A DNA stretch of 49,354 bases, from contig JAEXGR010000065.1 in NCBI GenBank assembly GCA_023450745.1, positions 1 to 49,354 of the forward strand, in the 5' to 3' direction. The DNA is from Synergistota bacterium (GTDB lineage Bacteria; Synergistota; Synergistia; Synergistales; Synergistaceae). The translations under genes and the position numbers were made by a program. Position 1 is the stretch's first letter. Each line of letters begins with the position of its first letter. Shown here piece after piece: positions 1 to 7,206 of the stretch. The notes under the pieces were generated by a model, which saw nothing but the letters and a program-made list of their open reading frames with translations, ran no database searches and was not told the origin of the DNA.

Positions 1-64
1 TACTCGCTTTTCTCTTGTTTTTCTTTGCCTTTTTAATATTTCCCTGTCGCTGGTTTTATATTAT

Positions 65-98
65 TCAGACTAAACGCAACTGCTTGCGTTTAGTCTGA
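65..98. repeat. Perfect 15-bp inverted repeat
   Basis: TCAGACTAAACGCAA and its exact reverse complement are separated by the 4-base loop CTGC. No T-run follows on either strand, so it is not a standard intrinsic terminator. It lies about 170 bases upstream of the TM1266-like gene in AT-rich DNA. It could be an operator, an mRNA 3'-end hairpin of a gene outside the window, or a recombination relic. Confidence 0.7.
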
Positions 99-271
99 CC
101 AGGTTGCATTTACTTTGAGGATTGACCCTATTTTTCATATTAGAGAAAGCGGGCGGTTATTATCACAAAATAGGCGATAATACAAATTGTAGAAAATGAT
201 TTTATATGTTAGACTAATATTAAAGAAATTGTAAGATAAATATAATTAATACAGATAAGGAGCGACTCAGA

Positions 272-532
272 ATGAATTGTTATCAGATTATGGCAGTAAG
301 AATTTATAATCGCGACAAAAGCGCTGTTGAAGTACAGCGAGTGCTTACCGAGTACGGGTGCTCGATTCTGACAAGGCTGGGGCTCCACGACCAGTCTACG
401 CCAGGAACATGCTCCCCCGCCGGGCTTCTTGTGCTCCAGCTTTGCTGCTGCAACGAGACTTCAAAGGAGCTCGAGGGCAAGCTCAACGCGCTCGACGGCG
501 TCAAGGCGCGGCTGGTGGATCTTTCGGATTAA
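272..532 (+). CDS. TM1266-like iron-only hydrogenase system regulator
   Basis: An 86-residue protein with the compact ACT-like pattern of the TM1266 family: a beta strand (RIYNRDKSAVEVQ), a helix ending YGCSILTRLGLHD, a strand of hydrophobic and Cys residues (LLVLQLCCCNE), and a helix with LNALDGVKARLVDL. Family members are about 80 residues and sit with hydrogenase maturation genes; they are presumed regulators without a proven ligand. An AAGGAG ribosome site lies about 10 bases before the ATG at 272; an ATG at 290 is an alternative. No hydrogenase gene is in the window, though one could lie to the left. The CCC cluster in the third strand is unusual and might bind metal (inference). Confidence 0.72.
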   Translation: MNCYQIMAVRIYNRDKSAVEVQRVLTEYGCSILTRLGLHDQSTPGTCSPAGLLVLQLCCCNETSKELEGKLNALDGVKARLVDLSD

Positions 533-550
533 TGATTTTTGCCAAAGGAT

Positions 551-600
551 GGGCAGAGAAGCCGGAAGAATCTCCCGGCTTTTCTGCCCCATTTTATTTT
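551..600 (+). terminator. Intrinsic terminator after TM1266-like gene
   Basis: A long GC-rich hairpin (GGGCAGAGAAGCCGG against CCCGGCTTTTCTGCCC, with one bulged base) is followed by ATTTTATTTT. It separates the regulator from the MgtC gene. Confidence 0.85.
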
Positions 601-614
601 GAGGAGGCGACGGG

Positions 615-1133
615 ATGTATCTGGGGGAAGTTGAAATTTTATGCAGGCTGCTGCTGGCCGCTCTTTTAGGCGCCGTATTCGGTATAGAGCGCAAGCACCG
701 GAATAAGCCGATAGGCGCGCGCACCCATATACTGATCTCCCTCGCCGCCTGCACCGTGGCGATCATCTCGTCTTACGGATTCACGGAGCTGGCATTTTCT
801 TACCCGCACGAAGTCAGCGTGAGGACAGACCCGGCGCGTCTCATGGTGGGGATGCTGACCGGCATTGGATTTTTGGGCGCGGGAATAATCTATAAGAGTC
901 CGCACGGAGACATAAAGGGCATCACAACGGCCGCCGAGGTCTACCTTATGGCCGTCCTTGGCATCGGCGCCGGGCTTGGCCTCTACATGCTCTCGATCTC
1001 GACGGCGATGCTGGCCTACGTCACCCTCATATGTTCGGAAGATACGCTGGCCTGCCTCAAAGAGAAGTATTACATCCCGCTTAAGCTTTGGTGTGAAAGA
1101 CTTCTTCGTCGCCGGCGCTCCAGGGAGGAGTGA
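615..1133 (+). CDS. MgtC/SapB family membrane protein
   Basis: A 172-residue polytopic inner-membrane protein. The family hallmarks are visible: GIERKHRNKPIGARTH after the first helix, then MVGMLTGIGFLGAGIIYKS, then the glycine-rich ITTAAEVYLMAVLGIGAGLGLY. It lacks the long C-terminal ACT-like domain of Salmonella MgtC, matching the short SapB/YhiD type. Family members are linked to Mg2+ homeostasis and, for MgtC, to inhibition of F-type ATP synthase; the role here is not shown. GAGGAGG precedes the ATG. Its last 53 bases overlap the 3' end of the convergent cupin gene. Confidence 0.88.
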   Translation: MYLGEVEILCRLLLAALLGAVFGIERKHRNKPIGARTHILISLAACTVAIISSYGFTELAFSYPHEVSVRTDPARLMVGMLTGIGFLGAGIIYKSPHGDIKGITTAAEVYLMAVLGIGAGLGLYMLSISTAMLAYVTLICSEDTLACLKEKYYIPLKLWCERLLRRRRSREE

Positions 1134-1467
1134 CGATGCAGAGAAACTCCAGCCTCTCTTCTTCGCCGTTGACGACAAATTGTTCGGCGCCCGGCGGAAC
1201 GGCGACGCAGCTTCCCGCCTCAAGGACGATACTTTCACCGTCAATATGGAGCACGGCTTTGCCGGAGAGAATGACATACGTCTCGGAAGATTTGACGAGC
1301 CGGTGAGACAGCGTGCGCCCGCCGGCCTCGATATGGGCATGAGCGAGCGAATAGCTGCTGTAGGGAAGCGCCAGATTTCGCGGGTGCAGGACCTCCGCGA
1401 GTTCGCAGCGGTCTCCCGCGGTGAAATGTTTTTCTTTAAGCATATTCCTAACGATCACTTTGTTCAT
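1081..1467 (-). CDS. Small cupin-domain protein
   Basis: A 128-residue single-domain cupin. Motif 1 is SSYSLAHAHIEAGGRTLSHRLVKSSE, where AHAHIEAG...H stands in for G(X)5HXH(X)3-4E(X)6G; motif 2 is GSCVAVPPGAEQFVVNG. The second motif carries no clear metal-ligand His, so metal binding may be altered. The reading frame is open further upstream, but that part crosses the tRNA terminator and the att repeat. The ATG at 1467 is preferred, with GGAGGGAG about 14 bases upstream; ATG 1443 is possible. Substrate unknown. Before insertion of the element this gene lay directly downstream of tRNA-Val. Confidence 0.75.
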   Translation of the reverse strand: MNKVIVRNMLKEKHFTAGDRCELAEVLHPRNLALPYSSYSLAHAHIEAGGRTLSHRLVKSSETYVILSGKAVLHIDGESIVLEAGSCVAVPPGAEQFVVNGEEERLEFLCIVTPPWSAGDEEVFHTKA

Positions 1468-1523
1468 TTTTGTAATATACGCTCCCTCCGCCTTTTTTAT
1501 GACATACAGACTCTTTGCACGGA

Positions 1524-1558
1524 TAGAAAAAGGGTCCCCGGCGGAAAGCCGAGAACCC
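1524..1558 (-). terminator. Original tRNA-Val terminator, now stranded
   Basis: On the minus strand GGGTTCTCGGC pairs with GCCGGGGACCC (11 bp including G-T pairs), followed by TTTTT. It lies directly after the displaced tRNA 3' end at 1570, so before integration it ended the tRNA-Val transcript. It is now about 12 kb from the functional tRNA. Confidence 0.75.
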
Positions 1559-1569
1559 TGAATTACCAA

Positions 1570-1614
1570 TGGTGGACGATAGAAGAATTGAACTTCTGAC
1601 CTCTTCCGTGTCAA
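1570..1614 (-). repeat. attL: displaced 3' end of tRNA-Val
   Basis: On the minus strand this reads from the anticodon loop through variable loop, T-arm and acceptor strand to CCA. It matches 13581-13625 except at four positions (1584, 1589, 1591, 1594). The 20 bases 1595-1614 are identical to 13606-13625 and should contain the crossover. The T-loop here is the canonical TTCAATT, so this is probably the host's original tRNA 3' end. Confidence 0.9.
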
Positions 1615-1750
1615 CCGCTCAAAAAAAACTATTTGTTTTCGTGAAGTTTTATTAAGTATAGTTAAGTCCGGTTATAGCGCGTTTGATTCATAATGGTGAG
1701 AATCACTAGAAATCACCAAAAATCATCGGGGATAACTAAAACTATACGCA

Positions 1751-1765
1751 AAAAATACACGGGGG
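1751..1765 (+). promoter_or_regulatory. Candidate integrase arm-type site, left
   Basis: AAAAATACACGGGGG matches two tandem copies of the same motif near the right end at 13486-13511. Such repeats at both ends of a tRNA-integrated element are typical of arm-type sites bound by the integrase N-terminal domain. It also overlaps the region just upstream of the integrase ATG, so it could serve autoregulation. Confidence 0.45.
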
Positions 1766-1773
1766 CAAATATC

Positions 1774-2958
1774 ATGCTAAAAATTAAACTTACAACTGAA
1801 ATTATAAACAACCTTTCAAGCGGCGATAAAACCAACATTCTCGTCGCTGATGAGAAGATTCGCGGGCTTTTCGTTCGTGTATACCAAAACGGCTCTAAAT
1901 CATTTGTTATTCAAAAATTCGTCCGGAAGCGGCGGGTTTTTCAGACTTTGGGGCCGGTCGGAGAGCTTTCTCTCTCGCAAGCGAGACGACAGGCGGAAAC
2001 GCTAATTGCCAACGCCCATATAGGCAGAATAATCTTGGACGAAGAAAAAGAGATGAATCAGGCCGACAACAAAGACGCCATCCGGCTGAAGGAAGTATAT
2101 GCTCTTTGGCTTGCGGACGCCCAACGCCGGAATGAGGTCAAAAAATCCACAAAAAATTGTTTCACGGGACTTTCTGGACTGCACAATGTTCGCGTTCGTG
2201 ACATAACGGCAGAGAAGATTCATGCCTGGGAAACGGAAAAGATGTCTTCCGGGACAAAAAATGCCAGCATAAACCGGATGAGAACGGCGCTAAAATCTCT
2301 TCTGGTCTGGGGCAAAGAGAATAACATAATTTCCCAAAAATACGTAATTCCCGAAATGAAACGGCTCTCCGAGTACGGAAGCGAAAAAGAGCGGCGCGGG
2401 CTGACGGACGAAGAGCTCAAGGCATTTTTTGAGGGTCTGGCGAAATGGGAAGAAGAAAATCCCCAAAAAGGATATCTACGCCCGATAATTCTCTTTCTTC
2501 TTAATACCGGCTTCCGGCCGGGCTCTGTTTGCGGTCTTGAGTGGCGAGACGTCGACCTTCATGAACGAAAGTGCTATCTTCGTCCCGAAAATGTCAAAAC
2601 TCGCAAGGGGCTTACAATGGCGCTTTCCGCCGTTGCCGTCGAGATTATACGTGCTCTCCCTCAGGGACGCCCGACGGAAAAGGTCTTCACGCAATATAGT
2701 TCTGAACATATCTGCAAGAAAATTAAAGAAGTTTTTATACTCGCGGGAATGCCCGAAAAAACCGCCTACTGGCTCCGGCATAATTACGCCTGCAGTCTTT
2801 ATGTGGCGGGCGCCACGCCTACTGAGCTAATGTTTCAGATGGGGCATAAAAATTTCGCGACGACAAAAAGATACATAAAACCCGACATAAAGCACCAGTT
2901 GGCGGTTGCGGACAAAGTTTGTTTCTTGCCTGAAGGGGGTGAGAAAATGAAGGAATAA
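1774..2958 (+). CDS. int: Tyrosine-type site-specific integrase
   Basis: 394 residues with P4-type architecture: N-terminal arm-binding domain (about 1-90), SAM-like core-binding domain (100-200) and catalytic domain (210-394). Catalytic residues read as R248 (NTGFRPG), K275 or K278 (VKTRKG), R335 (YWLRHNYA), H358 (MGHKN) and nucleophile Y367 (TKRYIKP). The first His of the usual HxxR box is Tyr332, an accepted variation. It lies 160 bases inside the left repeat, as expected for the integrase of this element. The ATG at 1774 follows CACGGGGGC; an open frame to 1693 adds an unlikely 27 residues. It heads a short + cluster with the two next genes. Confidence 0.92.
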   Translation: MLKIKLTTEIINNLSSGDKTNILVADEKIRGLFVRVYQNGSKSFVIQKFVRKRRVFQTLGPVGELSLSQARRQAETLIANAHIGRIILDEEKEMNQADNKDAIRLKEVYALWLADAQRRNEVKKSTKNCFTGLSGLHNVRVRDITAEKIHAWETEKMSSGTKNASINRMRTALKSLLVWGKENNIISQKYVIPEMKRLSEYGSEKERRGLTDEELKAFFEGLAKWEEENPQKGYLRPIILFLLNTGFRPGSVCGLEWRDVDLHERKCYLRPENVKTRKGLTMALSAVAVEIIRALPQGRPTEKVFTQYSSEHICKKIKEVFILAGMPEKTAYWLRHNYACSLYVAGATPTELMFQMGHKNFATTKRYIKPDIKHQLAVADKVCFLPEGGEKMKE

Positions 2959-3011
2959 TGAATGTTCCGCGCGCGAATGAAAAATCAATCTATATAGGAG
3001 GAAAGAAGAGA

Positions 3012-3587
3012 ATGAAAGAAGAAACGATTGTAGAAGAACCCGAATATACAGAACAGGAAAAGATTGAAGACCTCGCCTTTTTCGCCGCTTTGGATTTGTT
3101 GCGAGGTTACGACTTTTTCTTTCCGGACGCGCGCTATTTTGTTCCCGTCGCCTTCTGGGAGGCCATGCTGGAAGAGATAGAGGCAGGGCGAATGTACAAG
3201 TACACGGAAGTTTTGACGCCGGACACTGTTCAACACTGCGTGTATCGAATCGAAAGCATAGAAACGCAAGGATGGGATAGCAACGTATACCTGCGGTCGG
3301 ATAGCGAAATAAAACAAAAAATAGAAAGCAGTGTTTTTTTGCATGGCTTCCTTTTGCCCGACCCACACGACAATATCTTCATTGTCGGCAATCCCAAGCA
3401 TACGGAAATGTTGGCAAAAACTATTCTCGCAAGTTTCGAGATGGAGGGGAAAAGGGAGGTAAAGGGGCGATCGCTCGCCGCGAACTTGAAAATGACTTTG
3501 GAAATCGCAAAAAGATACCCGGAAAAGTACGATATTGACAAGATGTATGCGGGATATTGGAGCAAAATTGAAGGGCTAAAATTCTAG
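3012..3587 (+). CDS. Unknown element protein, paralogue of next gene
   Basis: 191 residues, acidic N-terminus (EETIVEEPEYTEQEKIED), no signal peptide or membrane helix. No family recognised. Visible landmarks: FVPVAFWEAMLEE near 45, VYRIESIET near 80, FLHGFLLPDPHDNIFIVG near 115, and a C-terminal MYAGYWSKI. Several align with landmarks in the following gene, suggesting an old tandem duplication (inference). The ATG at 3012 is chosen because AGGAGGAAAG lies 9 bases upstream; the frame is open from 2958 but has no ribosome site there. It is separated from int by about 50 bases and probably cotranscribed. Confidence 0.75.
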   Translation: MKEETIVEEPEYTEQEKIEDLAFFAALDLLRGYDFFFPDARYFVPVAFWEAMLEEIEAGRMYKYTEVLTPDTVQHCVYRIESIETQGWDSNVYLRSDSEIKQKIESSVFLHGFLLPDPHDNIFIVGNPKHTEMLAKTILASFEMEGKREVKGRSLAANLKMTLEIAKRYPEKYDIDKMYAGYWSKIEGLKF

Positions 3588-3601
3588 GAGGAAAGAAAAT
3601 A

Positions 3602-4327
3602 ATGACGAACGAAATAACAAACACAAGACAGCTTTACCACGGTGCTCTCGACGTCGACCAATTCAGGTTGGAGCTAGAACGTCTCAATTTTTTTGGTTCC
3701 CTGCCGCTGTATCTTTGCGTAGAGCCGAAAAAAGCCACGACAGAGTTCTTTATTCCGCTTCCTGAAATTTGGGAAGAGGCACAAAGTAACAACGGAATCA
3801 CGCGCGACCTGCTGAAAAGAGGTGTTTTCCGCTTGGCGGAAATAGAAACCCGCGACGACTTTTATCCCGGTGAGGTTACGGCGCTCGAGTTCCGGAACGA
3901 ACGGCAGAAACTCCGAATGAACTTTCTTGACTTCTTCTATGCGTTTTTCGAGGATAAAGCGAAAACAACTATTTTTGTGCTAAAGACTGAATTAAATTAC
4001 AAAATGAAAATTATTTACGCGCAAAAGTTAAAAAAGTCGCCGTTAGCCGCTAAGACGCTTTGGGGGTGGGAAGGGAAAGATATCGACGCAAGGATGTATT
4101 CGCATATGCTATGGAGGCCTTTTATCCGAGGTAATTTTGACGATTTTTACACATATTACTGGGACAATCGTTATAATGGGTGTTGCCTTGACCGCCCGCT
4201 AAAAAAATGGCTTGCAAAAAGAAGACCCGACCTCGTCCTCAGAAATGCCTCTACGAAGCCGGGTACCGAAAAGAGACGACTATCGGCAACAATTAGTATA
4301 TATGGCTTAAGATTTATTGTCAAATGA
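3602..4327 (+). CDS. Unknown element protein, paralogue of previous gene
   Basis: 241 residues, soluble, rich in aromatic residues. Landmarks: FFIPLPEIWEEA near 50, VFRLAEIET near 77, FLDFFYAFFEDKAKTTIFVL near 115, LAAKTLWGW near 150 and FDDFYTYYWDNRYNG near 180. These follow the same order as FVPVAFWEA, VYRIESIET, FLHGF...IFIV and MYAGYW in the previous gene. AGGAGGAAAG sits 7 bases before the ATG, and only 14 bases separate the genes, so they form a unit ended by the terminator at 4341. Function unknown; accessory or establishment functions are possible because they travel with the integrase. Confidence 0.75.
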   Translation: MTNEITNTRQLYHGALDVDQFRLELERLNFFGSLPLYLCVEPKKATTEFFIPLPEIWEEAQSNNGITRDLLKRGVFRLAEIETRDDFYPGEVTALEFRNERQKLRMNFLDFFYAFFEDKAKTTIFVLKTELNYKMKIIYAQKLKKSPLAAKTLWGWEGKDIDARMYSHMLWRPFIRGNFDDFYTYYWDNRYNGCCLDRPLKKWLAKRRPDLVLRNASTKPGTEKRRLSATISIYGLRFIVK

Positions 4328-4340
4328 TAAGCAAAAAGCA

Positions 4341-4371
4341 AGCGGGGCGAAAGACTACCCCGCTTTTTTTT
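4341..4371 (+). terminator. Intrinsic terminator of the int operon
   Basis: AGCGGGG and CCCCGCT form a stem with a 10-base loop, followed by seven or more T. The preceding and stem bases (AAAAAGCAAGCGGGGCGAAA) closely resemble the second hairpin at 4663-4690. Confidence 0.85.
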
Positions 4372-4691
4372 GTGCAAAAAAAAGAAAGCCCCTCGCGTGA
4401 GAATGCGCGAGAGGCCCCGCAGGAGAAATGTTCTTGCTTTGTGTTTCAATCTCTTTAAGAGTTTAACGGAACGGAAATACAATACCGTGAGTCCTTTCAA
4501 TCTCTTCTTTCAATCTCTTTAAGAGCACGTCCATCACCATCGACAACAACAATATACTTAAGAGAGCCGCGAGAAAACAAGTCCCGAATATAAGAAAAAC
4601 CAAAGACATAAAAAGCGGGTAGGGGGGAGAGAGAGGCTTCTCTCTCCAATACCCCAAAAAGCAACGGGGCGAAAATCCGCCCCGCTTTTTC
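4372..4691. other. 320-bp gap with hairpins and short direct repeats
   Basis: No convincing gene. It contains a hairpin at about 4387-4420 (GCCCCTCGCG with GCGCGAGAGGC), an 18-bp exact direct repeat TTTCAATCTCTTTAAGAG at 4445-4462 and 4509-4526, a GGAGAGAG/CTCTCTCC hairpin near 4628-4650, and the shared terminator at 4663-4690. A minus-strand frame at 4463-4609 would encode a one-helix membrane peptide but has no ribosome site. Confidence 0.6.
4663..4690. terminator. Bidirectional terminator
   Basis: Complementary GGGGCG/CGCCCC arms with flanking GC, bordered by a T-run on both strands (CTTTTT on +, GCTTTTT on -). It ends the minus-strand fibre/unknown-gene transcript and could block + transcription. 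It is a near copy of the terminator at 4341. Confidence 0.75.
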
Positions 4692-5249
4692 CTACCTCTC
4701 CTCTCTCGGCGCGCGCTCTTCGGCAGCGCTTTTTCCTTTCTTTCGTTCTCTTTTGGCGTCGTCTTCGTCGTCGTTCGCCGTGATAATTTTCTGGCGGCGC
4801 GTTTCCAACTTGTCTAAAAAGTGCTCGAACTCGGCGCCTTCAAGATTGATAATTATCTCGCGTAATTTCTGGAGCTCGTCCGCCAGAATGGCTTTTTCGG
4901 AAGCAGGCGGCCAATTATTTTCGACCGTGCGCGTAACGGCACGATGGAAATCCATGGCGGCTGAAGCATCTGCATATTGGCCGAGCATGATGTCGTAGTC
5001 GCGAAAAAATTGCGTTGCGAGAACATACTTCGTGATGGCACGGACTTGTTCGGCGAGCGTAGACGAGAATACAATCGGCGCCACTATTTCAGCTTCAGGC
5101 GTGTTTTCGCAACGAAATTCCAACGTCCATGCGGGGAACTTTCCGGACGCTTTTATGGCGATTGTTTCTGCGCGAGTGGCCGCTATATAATCCTCGGCGG
5201 TGCGCTCTAACGCTTCCTTCCTGCGGACATACGGGTCTGTCATTTTCAT
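4692..5249 (-). CDS. Unknown element protein behind the fibre gene
   Basis: 185 residues, no signal peptide and no membrane helix. Mostly helical by eye: an N-terminal charged helix (YVRRKEALERTAEDYIAATRAE), a central segment with WTLEFRCENTPEAEIVAP, then a long helix (LADELQKLREIIINLEGAEFEHFLDKLE) and a very charged C-terminal tail (KRERKKGKSAAEERAPREER). AGGAGGAAAC precedes the ATG. It starts 30 bases after the stop of the secreted fibre gene, so the two are probably cotranscribed. A chaperone or assembly role for the fibre is conceivable but only from position. Confidence 0.75.
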   Translation of the reverse strand: MKMTDPYVRRKEALERTAEDYIAATRAETIAIKASGKFPAWTLEFRCENTPEAEIVAPIVFSSTLAEQVRAITKYVLATQFFRDYDIMLGQYADASAAMDFHRAVTRTVENNWPPASEKAILADELQKLREIIINLEGAEFEHFLDKLETRRQKIITANDDEDDAKRERKKGKSAAEERAPREER

Positions 5250-5279
5250 ATTTCGTTTCCTCCTAGGATAATGATATTT

Positions 5280-6833
5280 TTAATATCCGGCTACATAAAC
5301 ATAAGTGTCGTGAGCGGCTACATTATTGTAAGCGTGTTTAAAACCTAACCGGAACCATGTTGTGGTTCTGGTTGGAAAAAACAATTCGTTGAAGTCATTG
5401 TCTTGCGAATTGGTGTAATTGGCCACTAGTACATAAGAGGTGGTGCTCATTGGGACGAGCAAATGAACGGTTGCCCAGCTTATGCAAGAAACATACGGAA
5501 CATAATACCCTTGTTCCTTAAACCCGTCGCTCCAAACCCGATACCAATTGTTCCCGCTCCGTCCTGTTTGCGTTATTGTTGCGGCTCCCCTCGCCGCCGC
5601 CAATATCTGCGCGACAGTATAACCGCCTACGGTACTTGAATTTCCGGCACTACCCGCGCTTCCGGCACTAGTCGCGTAATTCGCACTGCTGGCGCTAGTC
5701 GCGCTTCCGGCGCTAGTCGCGTAATTCGCGTTGCTTGCGCTTCCTGCATTTGTCGCATACCCCGCGCTGGCGGCATAAGTCGCGCGCGCGGCCTCCGTCG
5801 CAATCCCGGCTTGGAATGCCCTTGTTGCGGTTGTCGCGATTTGGGCGTATTTCGCCATTTCCGCGCTTCCAACAGTCATATTCGGCGCCGACAGCGGCAA
5901 TCTTGCGGCGTCAATTGTGCCGGTCAAGCGCGCGGCGTTCAAAGACGTGACATTCAAAACGACGTCTTTTGTTCCGTCGACCGCAACGCCGGCGGCGATC
6001 GCCCCACCGGAAAGCGCTATTTTTCGTGCGGTCGCCCATTTTCCCGCCGACGAAACAGCCTGACTAGCGATATTTTCCGCAGTAATAAAAGAGTACCAAG
6101 AAGAGCGGTTCAGAGGCTGATATCGCGGTATTCCGTTCGCTCCGATTTGGATTTTCGCGCCCGCGCCGCTCGAAAGCTGAAGTTCTTTTGCCGCTACAAC
6201 CGTCTTCGCGGTCAGGCTCGAGACGTTTTCAACATCGCCTCCCGCGCCCTGAAAGTGTAGCCGTGCGCCCTCGCCAAGCGTGACCTCTTTTCCCGAAAAC
6301 ACGGTTGATTGCCCGTCTGGTGTTGTGCCATCCCTCCGCACGTACTCCGACATGAGCGTCCCGGCCGCGAGCGCGTCCGCAGGGCGTGTGACCGGAATCG
6401 TTATTTTCGTGCCCGAAACTGCCGCCATAGGAAGGAACATCGTCACCTTTTCCGCCGCCGCCGCGCCGCCGCGCGAGCTTGCGACGGTGACGACGAGCCG
6501 GAAAGAATTATCGCGAGCGGCGGGCATGTTCGTTTCCGCAAAAGTGAAGCCGCTCGGCGTTTCTCCGCCGACCTGATTCTTTATCTCGGTCGCAGTCGGC
6601 CATTTCGGCGCGGGCTGGTTTTTCGGGTCGCGCGCGTAGGCGGCGGCGCGGTCCGTCCAGACTGACCAATATACGAGCTTTCGCGCCTGAATCACGCCGG
6701 CGATTATTCGCGCTTGATTTGTCGGTTCGCCCGACGCCGAAGGCCCAATGTCGCCCGCGAGCGCTGGGAAAGAAAAGAGAAGCGTGAGAACGCCGGCGGC
6801 CATAAATAATATAGATAGTTTCCTTTTTTCCAT
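5280..6833 (-). CDS. Secreted tail-fibre-like adhesin
   Basis: 517 residues. Residues 1-26 form a Sec signal peptide (basic MEKRK, hydrophobic core, FPALA cleavage site). About 27-230 is an unassigned exported region. About 260-310 (ATARKIALSGGAIAAGVAVDG, then VVLNVTSLNAARLTGTI) matches the collar-like repeats of phage tail fibres. About 340-400 is a low-complexity run built from ANYATSAGSA-like units. The last 115 residues (GRSGNNWYRVWSDGFKEQGYY, aromatic beta-rich tail) resemble receptor-binding tips. Phage tail fibres are cytoplasmic and have no signal peptide, so this looks like a fibre tip adapted for export as a surface adhesin, pilus tip or adsorption protein. AGGAGGAGAC precedes the ATG. 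Confidence 0.8.
   Translation of the reverse strand: MEKRKLSILFMAAGVLTLLFSFPALAGDIGPSASGEPTNQARIIAGVIQARKLVYWSVWTDRAAAYARDPKNQPAPKWPTATEIKNQVGGETPSGFTFAETNMPAARDNSFRLVVTVASSRGGAAAAEKVTMFLPMAAVSGTKITIPVTRPADALAAGTLMSEYVRRDGTTPDGQSTVFSGKEVTLGEGARLHFQGAGGDVENVSSLTAKTVVAAKELQLSSGAGAKIQIGANGIPRYQPLNRSSWYSFITAENIASQAVSSAGKWATARKIALSGGAIAAGVAVDGTKDVVLNVTSLNAARLTGTIDAARLPLSAPNMTVGSAEMAKYAQIATTATRAFQAGIATEAARATYAASAGYATNAGSASNANYATSAGSATSASSANYATSAGSAGSAGNSSTVGGYTVAQILAAARGAATITQTGRSGNNWYRVWSDGFKEQGYYVPYVSCISWATVHLLVPMSTTSYVLVANYTNSQDNDFNELFFPTRTTTWFRLGFKHAYNNVAAHDTYVYVAGY
5640..5800 (-). repeat. Short imperfect repeats in the fibre gene
   Basis: Tandem and interspersed copies of a GCGCTAGTCGCGTAATTCGC-like unit encode the alternating ANYATSAGSA segments of the fibre shaft. 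The repeats are long enough to allow slippage or recombination that would change shaft length. Confidence 0.65.
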
Positions 6834-7206
6834 GTCTGTCTCCTCCTGCAGTGTTGTTGTGATACATACAGAATATATAGATATAGTCAGCGTTTTCCCA
6901 AAAAAACAGCGTTGTTGTGCGGGATTTTTCGCAAGCCCTCCGGCTCGCGCGTGAAAAGGGACGAGGACAGGGCGAAAGTGAATTGTATAGAGTGCGCGTG
7001 CAATATGATAGTTTATTTGTATTTAAATAAGTACAGAATTATTTTCTGCTTGACATTTATGAAATATCATATTTTGAGCTATGAAGTGCTGGTAACAGAG
7101 GGTTTGTAAAGATTAGACAATCATAAACTATACTAATAATATTTCAGATTGATTAATTCGGCTCAACCTTCACGCAATTGAGCCGAATGTTTTTAAAGAA
7201 GAGAAA
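6834..7206. other. AT-rich upstream region of the fibre gene
   Basis: No gene seen. It must hold the minus-strand promoter of the fibre gene. A TTGACA at 7050-7055 (+) has no good -10 at 17 bp. A hairpin with an 11-bp stem, ATTCGGCTCAA against TTGAGCCGAAT, at 7156-7188 is followed by GTTTTT on the + strand and can act as a terminator. The sequence is much richer in A+T than the structured block that follows. Confidence 0.5.
7156..7195 (+). terminator. Terminator-like hairpin upstream of structured region
   Basis: An 11-bp stem with an 11-base loop and a following GTTTTT. No recognised gene ends here on the + strand, so it could end a short transcript started within 6900-7100 or be a regulatory hairpin in the leader of the next transcript. 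Confidence 0.5.

Noticed and set aside
1470..1614. N-terminal extension of the cupin gene
   Set aside because: It would translate the tRNA terminator and the attL repeat, which predate the present junction as non-coding DNA.
4445..4526. CRISPR array
   Set aside because: Only two copies of an 18-mer with one spacer and no cas genes.
4463..4657. Minus-strand frame for a one-helix membrane peptide
   Set aside because: Neither the TTG at 4657 nor the ATG at 4609 has a ribosome site, and the frame runs through repeats and hairpins between two terminators.
5280..6833. Prophage tail module
   Set aside because: No baseplate, tape-measure, terminase or capsid genes accompany the fibre, and it carries a signal peptide.
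7050..7078. TTGACA as a + strand promoter for the structured region
   Set aside because: No acceptable -10 at 16-18 bp spacing (TTTGAG); kept only as a note.
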